Below, one piece after another: positions 1 through 7,105 of a stretch of DNA of 15,593 nucleotides; positions within the stretch are counted from its first letter, which is position 1, and every line of letters begins with the position of its first letter. The notes under the pieces are model-generated. The model ran no database searches. It saw only the letters and a program-made list of their open reading frames with translations, and had not been told where the DNA came from. This stretch comes from Actinomycetota bacterium (lineage in GTDB: Bacteria > Actinomycetota > Acidimicrobiia > Acidimicrobiales > Ilumatobacteraceae). Where the stretch lies: assembly GCA_005789925.1 (NCBI GenBank), contig SXWG01000004.1:1-15593 (forward strand). The letters are read 5' to 3'. The position numbers and the translations under genes were made by a program.

Positions 1-234
1 GGTCGCGATGACGTCGAGCGAAACGACAATGACTGTGATCGTGAAACTCGTGGCAAAGAGGCCGCTCAGCACGACCAACAACATCGCCCATTGTCTGTTC
101 AACCCGACTTTGCGTGCCATCTTGCGCGGCAACATCATCGTCCAGGGGACGACGGACACTTCCTCGACACCGACTTGTTCGAGAGCCAGCGTGTCTCTCC
201 CCCGATCATGTCGCTGATCTTGGAGTGAATACAT
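1..234 (-). CDS. MFS-type transporter, N-terminal part (cut by window edge)
   Basis: Only the first 78 codons lie in the window; the gene continues beyond the left edge. A polar N-terminal stretch of about 48 residues, ending in basic residues and NRQW, leads into one long hydrophobic segment (about residues 50-76) containing SGLFATSFTITVIVVSL. This resembles the first membrane helix of major facilitator superfamily drug or solute transporters, so I call it a probable secondary transporter of the inner membrane; the substrate cannot be read. The ATG lies 2 bases after the stop of the upstream PASTA gene and has no clear Shine-Dalgarno sequence, which suggests translational coupling. In-frame ATGs at 138 and 120 are alternative starts and would shorten the long N-terminal tail. 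Family assignment from one helix is tentative. Confidence 0.5.
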   Translation of the reverse strand, partial: MYSLQDQRHDRGRDTLALEQVGVEEVSVVPWTMMLPRKMARKVGLNRQWAMLLVVLSGLFATSFTITVIVVSLDVIAT

Positions 235-236
235 GT

Positions 237-2345
237 TCACGGGAAGATGAGATCGACGGTCTCGCCCACGAGAACTCGCTCGAAGTCCTTCACCTTCTTG
301 TCGTTGACACGAGCCTCCTTGAGGCCGCGCGACTTGTTCCCGGTGACGCTGCCGATGAGAAGTCCTTCCTTCTCAAGGCGTTCCTTCACCACGTCGTAGG
401 TGCGCCCATAGATCGTCGGAATGAGTGTTGTCTTCTGACCTTGCGAGATGCTCACCAGCACCGATGCTCCGCGGGCCAACTTGGTTGTGGCGAGCGGAAG
501 TTGGGCCATGACCTTCCCCTCGGGAATGTCGACAGAAGGTGCAGATGGGCCCTCTGCGATGACGAGTCCGACCTCAGTGAGTTTCGCGGTCGCCTCTTCG
601 AGCGAGAGGCCGATGAGCACGGGAACATCACGCGGCGCCGGACCTGTCGATACGACGACCTTCACCGTGGCGCCCTTGACCAGCTGCTCTCCGACTTTCA
701 AGTTGGGTTGATCGGGAACAGTCCACGAAATGACCGTTCCAGCAGCCACGGTCTCGTCGGCAGCCTCCTCGACATCGGGAACGAGACCAATATCAGTGAG
801 TTTTTGCTTGGCGGCATCGACTGTGAGGCCAGAGACATCTTCCAACACCGACAATGTGGGCCCTTCCGACACGTACATGATGATGGAGTCGCGCTTGCGC
901 AACGCACTTCCAAGCACCGGATCAGTTCGGATGACTTGGCCAGTCTGCACTTCGTCACTTCGATCTTTTCGAATGACGATTTTCCAACCGTAACGCGACA
1001 CCTGATTACGGGCTTCACCTTCGGTGAGGCCGACAAGTTGCGGCACAGGATTCGACGGATTCAAAACCGTGTTCCACGCGACGACTCCACCGCCAGCGAG
1101 GAGCGCCACAACAACGACGGCCGAGACGAGTCGCAACCACCAACGACGTTTCTTCGGACGTGGGGCTTGTTCGGTCGGATCTTCTGCGTTCAACGCCTGA
1201 AGCATGTCTGCATCGACGACCGTTGGTCCTGTTCCTTCTGCACCGATGACAATTGGACCAGACGGAGACCCGTCAGCAGTTTGCGATCCACCGATGACGC
1301 TTCCCTCAGGAAACTCGGCCTGCGGAATGTTCGGTGTCGTACGAATGAGAATCGGTGATCCGGGCTGAGCCGTCGGCGGTGCGAATGCGACCGGAGGTGC
1401 GGTAAGAGTCGGGCGCGGTGTCGGTTGCGACGGATCGGTCGCCGCCACGGCAACGTCGAACAACCCACTTCCGACGATGTCGATCGGAGTCGGTCGCGGC
1501 AATTTCTCGGCGGCCTGCACGAGTGCTTGACCGAACTCACGCGGACTGAACCTTTCATCGGGACTCGGACGTCCTGCTCGCTCGAGCACTGCGGCAAGTG
1601 CCCCGAAGTCCGCGTTCACCGGCAACAACTTTCCGTTTCGATTGGCGAATGCGCCAGCGACACTGTCAGACGAAAACGGCACCTCACCGGTCATTGCTTC
1701 GACAAGAGTGAGGGCGAGCGAGTACACATCAGATGCTGCGGAGCGCTCGATGCCCTGCTCAAGCTCGGGGGCCGCATAGTTCGCCTGATCGACTGTCATC
1801 CTGCCGGCCGGCCGCAACGGCGCGCCGAAGCCGACCACTCGCACACGACGGTCGAGACCGAACACCAGTCGCGCTGGACGTAAGTCACCGTGCACCACGC
1901 CCTGTTTGGCAGCCACATCGAGCGCACGGCACACGTCGATACCGACGATGAGCGCTTGCGACGGGGTCAGTAGGCGACCTCGGTCGAGCATGTCGCGAAG
2001 TGATCCGCCGAGTAGGGGCTCTGAAATGACGTACACGTGTCGCTCTCCGCCGATGACCACCTCACCGTGGTCAAGGACGGCTTCGACTGTCGGGTGACGG
2101 AGAGATGCCGCGACATCAAACTGGCGTTCGAAGCCCTCGACGGCGTCTGCGGGAGTCGTTGAACCGAGGGCAGGGTCAATAAGTCGTGAAACCTCGGTCA
2201 GCCGCATGCCCACCGGGTTGCCGGTGGAGATATCGGTGCCTTCACAGAAGGTGGTGCCGGCCGCCGAGGTGGCGTCGTTGCGGACCGTCTCAATTCGGTA
2301 CCGACCACCCAGCACGGTGTCCAGCAGCGCGTGTTCGTCGCTCAT
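237..2345 (-). CDS. PASTA-repeat Ser/Thr protein kinase homologue, probable pseudokinase
   Basis: The 702-residue protein has the PknB/StkP layout: a cytoplasmic kinase fold (about 14-280), a Pro/Thr-rich linker (about 300-398), one membrane helix (about 401-424, after a KKRRWW basic stop) and four extracellular PASTA repeats (about 433-496, 497-568, 571-636, 638-702). PASTA repeats bind muropeptides or lipid II in known family members. The kinase motifs are badly eroded. There is no GxGxxG loop after GGRYRIE. The VAIK lysine is R48. HRDLKPxN reads HGDLRPAR (152-159), which keeps the Asp but loses the Lys and Asn. DFG is GFG (172-174), so the metal-binding Asp is gone. The APE motif (192-194) is kept. 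I infer a pseudokinase that scaffolds or senses the wall rather than phosphorylates. The start is ATG with only a weak RBS. The downstream transporter is probably coupled to it. Confidence 0.93.
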   Translation of the reverse strand: MSDEHALLDTVLGGRYRIETVRNDATSAAGTTFCEGTDISTGNPVGMRLTEVSRLIDPALGSTTPADAVEGFERQFDVAASLRHPTVEAVLDHGEVVIGGERHVYVISEPLLGGSLRDMLDRGRLLTPSQALIVGIDVCRALDVAAKQGVVHGDLRPARLVFGLDRRVRVVGFGAPLRPAGRMTVDQANYAAPELEQGIERSAASDVYSLALTLVEAMTGEVPFSSDSVAGAFANRNGKLLPVNADFGALAAVLERAGRPSPDERFSPREFGQALVQAAEKLPRPTPIDIVGSGLFDVAVAATDPSQPTPRPTLTAPPVAFAPPTAQPGSPILIRTTPNIPQAEFPEGSVIGGSQTADGSPSGPIVIGAEGTGPTVVDADMLQALNAEDPTEQAPRPKKRRWWLRLVSAVVVVALLAGGGVVAWNTVLNPSNPVPQLVGLTEGEARNQVSRYGWKIVIRKDRSDEVQTGQVIRTDPVLGSALRKRDSIIMYVSEGPTLSVLEDVSGLTVDAAKQKLTDIGLVPDVEEAADETVAAGTVISWTVPDQPNLKVGEQLVKGATVKVVVSTGPAPRDVPVLIGLSLEEATAKLTEVGLVIAEGPSAPSVDIPEGKVMAQLPLATTKLARGASVLVSISQGQKTTLIPTIYGRTYDVVKERLEKEGLLIGSVTGNKSRGLKEARVNDKKVKDFERVLVGETVDLIFP

Positions 2346-2416
2346 GACCCGTTCGACGCTACCGTTTGGTGCCCCTTAGTGGGGGTTCATGGCCTGTTGG
2401 CGGCGAGAATAGAGCC
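2346..2416. promoter_or_regulatory. Divergent promoter region between PASTA pseudokinase and membrane-anchored protein
   Basis: This 71-base gap separates two divergent genes and must hold promoters for both if the GTG start of the plus gene is right. It contains a short inverted repeat, CCCC-ttagt-GGGG (2372-2384), which could be an operator or hairpin. I see no convincing -35/-10 pair on either strand, so the assignment rests on position only. Confidence 0.35.
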
Positions 2417-2896
2417 GTGAAAACCCCCCGAAATGCCCGACGATTGGCCCTCAGCACCGTTGTAGGGCTCGGCTTGGCCCTCATCGTGGTGGGCCTCAGC
2501 CAGGCGGTGACCGGTCGCGACGCCCAACGGCTGCCAGAAGAAATCGCCACCATCACCCCTGGACCGGGCGACACCGTGCTGCGCCAAAGCCAGATCAGTG
2601 TGGATTTCTTTGACCCGTACGAAGCTGTTCTCGTCGTCGATGGCATCGAGTTGCCCGTCACTCGTCTCGACGAGGTCATATCTGGTCCAGGCGTGCCGAA
2701 ACCCGGCTCGCAGATCGATCTTCCACCGACCGCCATTTACGACGCGGGCAACTTCACCATCTCGTTTACTCCTCAAGAAGGCGCGCCCGTGTCCGAGCTG
2801 AAGCAAGGCCGTCATAAAGCAACCGTCATCTACTGGAAGATCGACGAGTCACGCAACGAATCAAAGTTCTTCACGTGGGAGTTCACCTCGAACTGA
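2417..2896 (+). CDS. Membrane-anchored extracytoplasmic protein of unknown function
   Basis: This encodes 159 residues from a GTG start. A basic N-terminus (KTPRNARR) is followed by one hydrophobic segment (about residues 11-30, LALSTVVGLGLALIVVGLSQ), giving a type II anchor or uncleaved signal with the rest outside the cytoplasm. The outer part reads PGPGDTVLRQ, then a DGIELP turn, then a strand-rich region ending in HKATVIYWKIDESRNESKFF and TWEF, which looks like an Ig-like or CopC-like beta sandwich. I know of no function. I chose GTG over the in-frame TTG at 2366 because the hydrophobic segment then begins near the N-terminus and because 2366 would leave only 20 bases between two divergent genes. 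It is divergent from the PASTA protein and converges on ligA, leaving a 16-base gap. Confidence 0.75.
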   Translation: MKTPRNARRLALSTVVGLGLALIVVGLSQAVTGRDAQRLPEEIATITPGPGDTVLRQSQISVDFFDPYEAVLVVDGIELPVTRLDEVISGPGVPKPGSQIDLPPTAIYDAGNFTISFTPQEGAPVSELKQGRHKATVIYWKIDESRNESKFFTWEFTSN

Positions 2897-2897
2897 G

Positions 2898-2916
2898 GTA
2901 GCCGCGTACTCGCTAC
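2898..2916. terminator. Possible small hairpin at the convergent junction with ligA
   Basis: GTAGC (2898-2902) and GCTAC (2912-2916) can pair around a 9-base loop. The hairpin sits exactly between two converging stop codons and includes the ligA TAG. The stem is only 5 bp and no T-tract follows on either strand, so this is weak evidence for a bidirectional terminator. Confidence 0.2.
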
Positions 2917-5009
2917 GGCAACGTACCAGTGGCGAGAAGATGTTCGAAGCCTTTCTCGTCGAGCATCGGGACACCCAACTGCTCTGCTTTGGTGACTTTG
3001 CTGGCACCAGGTTCACTGCCGACGACGACGGCGAAGGTCTTCGCACTGACGCTTCCCGGACTCTTTCCACCACGTGCCTTGATGGCAGCTTCTGCCCCGT
3101 CGCGTGAGTAGTTCGCAAGCGTGCCCGTGACGACCACGGCTTTGCCTGCGAGAGTCTGTGGTTCAGAGCTGCGTTCGACTCTGCCGAAGTCGACTCCGGC
3201 CTCGCGTAACTTCTCGACGATTGCCATGTTCTCTGCCTTCGTGAACCACGATGACACCGACTGAGCGATGACCTCGCCGACACCTTCGACAGATGCAAGT
3301 TGCTCGTTCGATGCGGATGCAATCGCATCGAGTGTTCCGAACTCGCTCGCGAGCGACTCTGACGCCGCTGGGCCGAGATGTTTGATGCCAAGAGCAGTCA
3401 GCAACTTCGGGAGCGGGCGTGTGCGCGATGACGAGATTGAATCGACGAGATTTTTCGCGCTGATGTCGGCAAACCCCTCGAGTTGCAACAGTCGGTCAAT
3501 CGTCACGAAATAGAGGTCGCCTACATCTGACACGTAACCCGCATCAGACAACGCGAAGACAGTTCGCTCACCAAGACCCTCGATGTCCATTCCACCGCGA
3601 GAAGCGAAGTGGATGATGCGTTGGTCTCGTTGGAAAGGACACAACGGTTCGATACATCGCGTGTCGGCTTGGTCGTCGGGTTTCACCAACGTGCTCTTCA
3701 CCGGACATGGACACGTCTCTGGGAAGACCCACGATTTCGACTTCTTCGGACGCAGTGACAACACTGGTCCGACAACTTCGGGGATCACGTCTCCTGCCTT
3801 GCGTACGACAACCGTGTCGCCTGGTCGAACGTCTTTCAGGGCGACCTGGTCACGGTTGTGCAGTGTCGCCATGCTCACTGTTGACCCGCCGACAAAGACT
3901 GGTTCGAGCACGGCGAATGGCGTGGCACGACCGGTACGTCCGATTGACACTTGGATGTCTTTCAACACTGTGTTTCGCTCTTCTGGCGGGAACTTGAACG
4001 CAATCGCCCACCGTGGCGCACGCGACGTAAAGCCGAGAGTGTCGCGTTGTCGAAGATCATCGACTTTGACGACGACTCCGTCGATGTCATACGGCAGTTC
4101 ATGCCTGTGTTCTTTCCATGTGTCGCAGAAGGCGTAGACATCGTCGAGTGTCCCAACTGCGCGAATCTCGGGATTCACCGGGAAACCAAGCGCACCGAGG
4201 AACTCGAGGGTGTCGTGATGGTGGGTGAACTCGGGCCCACCACGTACCTCGCCGAGTTGGTAGCACCACAGGCTGAGGTCACGCTCGGCAGTGATGCGTG
4301 GGTCTTTTTGACGGAGGCTCCCAGCACCTGCGTTGCGTGGGTTCACCGGAACGGAAAGTGGTCCGCGACCATCGGCTGCTCGACGCACGTTCTCTGCCTC
4401 TTTTTCTGCACGTAGTCGATGAAATGCCTCGATCGACATGTACACCTCGCCGCGCACTTCGAGCACATCTGGCACCGGATGCTTCTTTGTGCCAGTGAGC
4501 GTCTTCGGCAGAGATGAGATGGTCGCGACATTGGCGGTGACGTCTTCACCGACTTTCCCGTCGCCGCGAGTGGCTGCTTGGACCAAGACTCCGTTCTCGT
4601 ACCGGATACTGATTGCGAGGCCGTCGATCTTCAGCTCGCAGACATACGAACACTCGACTCCGCCGAGACCTTTCGCGACTCGCTCGCCCCATGCGTGCAA
4701 CTCGTCGCTATCCATCGCATTGTCGAGACTGGTCATCGGCACCGCGTGGACGACAGGGGCAAATGTAGTGAAGGACGCTCCCCCGACGGTTGCAGTTGGT
4801 GAATCGGCGGTCGCCAAGTTGGGATGTTCAGCCTCGATGAGGGCGAGTTCTTTCACTAACGCGTCATACTCGGCGTCACTTATTTCCGGAGTGTCCTCGG
4901 CGTAGTAGCGGTCATTGTGATGACGGATGAGATCGCGCAACTGTGTGACACGTTGTTCAAGGCTTGAGCTGTCACTCACGACAGACGTGACCTTCTTCTT
5001 CGTCGCCAT
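2913..5009 (-). CDS. ligA: NAD-dependent DNA ligase LigA
   Basis: LigA seals nicks in duplex DNA during replication and repair, using NAD+ to adenylate itself. The 698-residue length is normal for the family. The N-terminal Ia domain has HHNDRYYAEDTPEISDAEYD (30-49). The adenylation motif CELKIDG places the nucleophilic lysine at K127. An OB fold follows (about 340-420). Then come a four-Cys zinc finger (C433, C435, C452, C457), helix-hairpin-helix repeats (about 475-600) and a C-terminal BRCT domain starting at LAGKAVVVTGTL (619 onwards). All key residues are present, so it should be active. The ATG lies 12 bases after the MetE-like stop, so the two are probably co-transcribed; no strong RBS is visible. 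About 16 residues precede the usual family N-terminus. A ligA next to a MetE-like gene is, as I recall, also found in mycobacteria (Rv3014c/Rv3015c). Confidence 0.98.
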   Translation of the reverse strand: MATKKKVTSVVSDSSSLEQRVTQLRDLIRHHNDRYYAEDTPEISDAEYDALVKELALIEAEHPNLATADSPTATVGGASFTTFAPVVHAVPMTSLDNAMDSDELHAWGERVAKGLGGVECSYVCELKIDGLAISIRYENGVLVQAATRGDGKVGEDVTANVATISSLPKTLTGTKKHPVPDVLEVRGEVYMSIEAFHRLRAEKEAENVRRAADGRGPLSVPVNPRNAGAGSLRQKDPRITAERDLSLWCYQLGEVRGGPEFTHHHDTLEFLGALGFPVNPEIRAVGTLDDVYAFCDTWKEHRHELPYDIDGVVVKVDDLRQRDTLGFTSRAPRWAIAFKFPPEERNTVLKDIQVSIGRTGRATPFAVLEPVFVGGSTVSMATLHNRDQVALKDVRPGDTVVVRKAGDVIPEVVGPVLSLRPKKSKSWVFPETCPCPVKSTLVKPDDQADTRCIEPLCPFQRDQRIIHFASRGGMDIEGLGERTVFALSDAGYVSDVGDLYFVTIDRLLQLEGFADISAKNLVDSISSSRTRPLPKLLTALGIKHLGPAASESLASEFGTLDAIASASNEQLASVEGVGEVIAQSVSSWFTKAENMAIVEKLREAGVDFGRVERSSEPQTLAGKAVVVTGTLANYSRDGAEAAIKARGGKSPGSVSAKTFAVVVGSEPGASKVTKAEQLGVPMLDEKGFEHLLATGTLP

Positions 5010-5021
5010 CAGTGATACAGA

Positions 5022-6140
5022 CTAGAAGCCAGGTGTGGCAGAACTGTCTGACATCTGATGTGATGCTCGTCCGGCGACATCTGACAGAAGTCGGAACACA
5101 TGATTCGCGACACCGTCGGTATGAGTGCCGAGTCCGCATGCCGGACTGAACAGACTGTGCGATTGCAACAGTTCGGGTTCGACACCAGCTGCGGCAAGTG
5201 ACGACCACACATCAGAGAGTTGTCGCCATGCCCGCTCAGGTGTCTGTGCGATTGGTCCATCGGTGCGCACGACACCCCATGCCACCATTCCCCCGCGCTG
5301 CATCATCTCGGCAAGTCGACCCACGTGATGAAGCAATTGATCAGATGACTCACCGCTCGGAACGGGAACGGAGATGATGGATGAACCAATCGAGAACAAC
5401 ACCGGCCAGTCAATGTCACCACAACAATGCACACCTGACAGATGGTCATGGCCGATGGCCGCAAGAGCACCGCTCACTAGGTCGACAACGTCGTCAGCGG
5501 ACATGCCGGGTTCATCAAGCATCGCCGATGTGAGAGACGGCTCGTCGAGGATGACCAATTGTCGAGCGACCGGAAAGACTTCCTCAAGTTGACTTTGCAC
5601 CGCGCGAATGTGGGCTCGCACTGCACGCAAGGACAGAGTGAAGGCGACGCGCGCACCAAGTCCGACACGACACAAGGCAAGTCCCAACGTCACAGGTCCG
5701 ACACATTGCCACTTGACGAGCGGCGTGGCGACCCTGACCGGCTCTTGGCGCGCTGCTTCGAAGAACGCCCGGTACCCACCGAATGCGTCAGCGAGGAAAT
5801 CAACCGTGATCGGTACGTCCCGCTCGAGCACCTGCGTGTCGACACTGATGCCGCCGTATTGTCCGACCGCCACTCCTTCAATTCCGACGAGGGCCTGGGC
5901 GATCATGCCTTCAGCTGGAGAGCGACGTGGAAGTGTCGGAAGTGTGGGAATTGTCGTCGATGTCCATGCGCATTCCGCCGCCAAAGTGGCGTCACGATGA
6001 GGAAGGCTGCCGACACCTATCGTCGAACATGGCGCGATGATGTCCGCCGCCACGCAGACCGTCGCGATGTCGCCAGACGGCACAGCGACGCCAGAGAGCG
6101 CATCGATGCGCACGGGATTGTTCTGCTGCTGTCGAGCCAT
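5022..6140 (-). CDS. MetE C-terminal-like (cobalamin-independent methionine synthase fold) protein
   Basis: This is a 372-residue single-barrel protein related to the catalytic half of cobalamin-independent methionine synthase and to the UroD/MtaA methyltransferases. It has the IGVGSLPHRD motif near the N-terminus (IGSFPQ in MetE), ILDEPSL in the middle (VDEPAL in MetE), VHCCGDIDW (an HxC zinc pair, H238/C240 in this numbering) and a late FSPACGLG cysteine (C335). The Glu that completes the MetE zinc site is not obvious: the aligned stretch reads IISVPVPSG. It lacks the N-terminal half of true MetE and is half its length, so it is unlikely to be the main methionine synthase. The substrate is unknown. 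ATG at 6140 is preferred to the TTG two codons upstream because AAAGGGG lies 6 bases before it. Its neighbours are ligA downstream and mnmA/desulfurase beyond an inserted gene. Confidence 0.8.
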   Translation of the reverse strand: MARQQQNNPVRIDALSGVAVPSGDIATVCVAADIIAPCSTIGVGSLPHRDATLAAECAWTSTTIPTLPTLPRRSPAEGMIAQALVGIEGVAVGQYGGISVDTQVLERDVPITVDFLADAFGGYRAFFEAARQEPVRVATPLVKWQCVGPVTLGLALCRVGLGARVAFTLSLRAVRAHIRAVQSQLEEVFPVARQLVILDEPSLTSAMLDEPGMSADDVVDLVSGALAAIGHDHLSGVHCCGDIDWPVLFSIGSSIISVPVPSGESSDQLLHHVGRLAEMMQRGGMVAWGVVRTDGPIAQTPERAWRQLSDVWSSLAAAGVEPELLQSHSLFSPACGLGTHTDGVANHVFRLLSDVAGRASHQMSDSSATPGF

Positions 6141-6146
6141 GAGCAA

Positions 6147-6153
6147 CCCCTTT
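6147..6153 (-). promoter_or_regulatory. Shine-Dalgarno site for the MetE-like gene
   Basis: On the minus strand AAAGGGG ends 6 bases before the ATG at 6140. This fixes that ATG as the start in place of the TTG at 6146. Confidence 0.6.
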
Positions 6154-6157
6154 CCCT

Positions 6158-6173
6158 CGAAGTGGCGACTTCG
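6158..6173. promoter_or_regulatory. Perfect 6-bp inverted repeat in the divergent gap
   Basis: CGAAGT-ggcg-ACTTCG lies between the MetE-like gene and the divergent membrane protein. On the minus-strand transcript it would form a hairpin just upstream of the Shine-Dalgarno site; as DNA it could be an operator. On the minus strand a TTGACA-like hexamer (6177-6182 on plus coordinates) lies next to it, but no -10 at the right spacing was found. Confidence 0.35.
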
Positions 6174-6219
6174 TTTGTCAATCGCGACTCTATTGAGACT
6201 GGGGTTCTGGCGCCTATGC

Positions 6220-6223
6220 GGAG
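6220..6223 (+). promoter_or_regulatory. Shine-Dalgarno site for the membrane protein at 6230
   Basis: GGAG is followed by a 6-base spacer and then ATG. This supports the ATG start over the in-frame GTG two codons later. Confidence 0.5.
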
Positions 6224-6229
6224 CACACT

Positions 6230-7105
6230 ATGGGGGTGAGCGTGACGCCTTCTCCCCTGGTGTGGGTCTTGCGCACATCGTGGGTCGCCCTGTTGCTCCC
6301 CTCGCCGTGGCACGTGGCCGCTCATCACTCGACATCGGTCAACATCGTGCTCATCGCTGGCGGGTGGATTCTCGGCAGCGCCGGATTGCTATCGTCTTTG
6401 GCTCTCACCGCAGTCGGCCTCACCGTCGTTCGACTCGTCACCTTGCCGATGGTCGTTCTCGTCGCGTCACAACTTTCCTACGGCATCGCCGACGACAATG
6501 CGACATTTTCAATGACAGTGTCCCTCGTGGCGGTCGCATGCGCAGCCGTACTTGCCTGCACTCCCAGCATCGCAACGGCGATGGTGCAGGCCGGGGCGTA
6601 CGGCGACGAGAGTAGGTTCCCGTTGCGCACTCCGGTTCCTTATGTCGCACCCGCGGCACTTGTTTACATCGGATACACCGCGGCCGTCGTCACCGGGCCG
6701 TTGCTACTCGCAGCGCAGTCGTATGTGTTCGGTGGAATCATCACATTCGTCGCAGTCACCGCGTCGTTCAAGGTTCCGCGGCGCCTACATCAACTCTCGC
6801 GCCGTTGGCTCGTCATCGTGCCAGCTGGAGTCGTGGTGCACGACCATTTGGTACTTGCAGAGACTTTTATGGTGCGACGCGTGAATCTCGCCGACGTGCG
6901 CGCGACCGACGCGCCTGGAGAGGAGGCAGACCTCACAGGTGGTGTGCTCGGTCGACGGCTTGTCGTTTCGTTGACAGCACCAGACAAAGTTGTCCTCTCT
7001 GCGATCACACGTCGAATGCTCGGCACCACCGAAGCTCTGCACGTGTCGTCTTTCGCGGTAGCTCCTCGCCACAGCGATGCCGTGGTGGCGCGACTCAGGA
7101 AGTGA
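6230..7105 (+). CDS. Polytopic membrane protein of unknown function with C-terminal soluble domain
   Basis: This 291-residue protein is not in a family I can name. About five hydrophobic segments are visible (roughly 35-55, 58-80, 93-118, 137-160, 165-182). A basic KVPRRLHQLSRRW turn and a soluble tail of about 100 residues follow (RWLVIVPAGVVVHDHLVLAE, then RRLVVSLTAPDKVVL). The alternation of short strands in the tail suggests a PH-like or bPH2-like domain, which is a guess. It is alone on the plus strand and splits the MetE-like/ligA pair from the mnmA/desulfurase pair. Its last 11 bases overlap the 3' end of mnmA tail-to-tail. A good GGAG lies before the start. The neighbourhood gives no direct functional clue beyond its conserved surroundings. 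Confidence 0.78.
   Translation: MGVSVTPSPLVWVLRTSWVALLLPSPWHVAAHHSTSVNIVLIAGGWILGSAGLLSSLALTAVGLTVVRLVTLPMVVLVASQLSYGIADDNATFSMTVSLVAVACAAVLACTPSIATAMVQAGAYGDESRFPLRTPVPYVAPAALVYIGYTAAVVTGPLLLAAQSYVFGGIITFVAVTASFKVPRRLHQLSRRWLVIVPAGVVVHDHLVLAETFMVRRVNLADVRATDAPGEEADLTGGVLGRRLVVSLTAPDKVVLSAITRRMLGTTEALHVSSFAVAPRHSDAVVARLRK

Noticed and set aside
114..1358. A 414-codon open frame on the plus strand opposite the PASTA gene.
   Set aside because: It is codon-aligned antisense to a clear PASTA-repeat coding region and has no family features.
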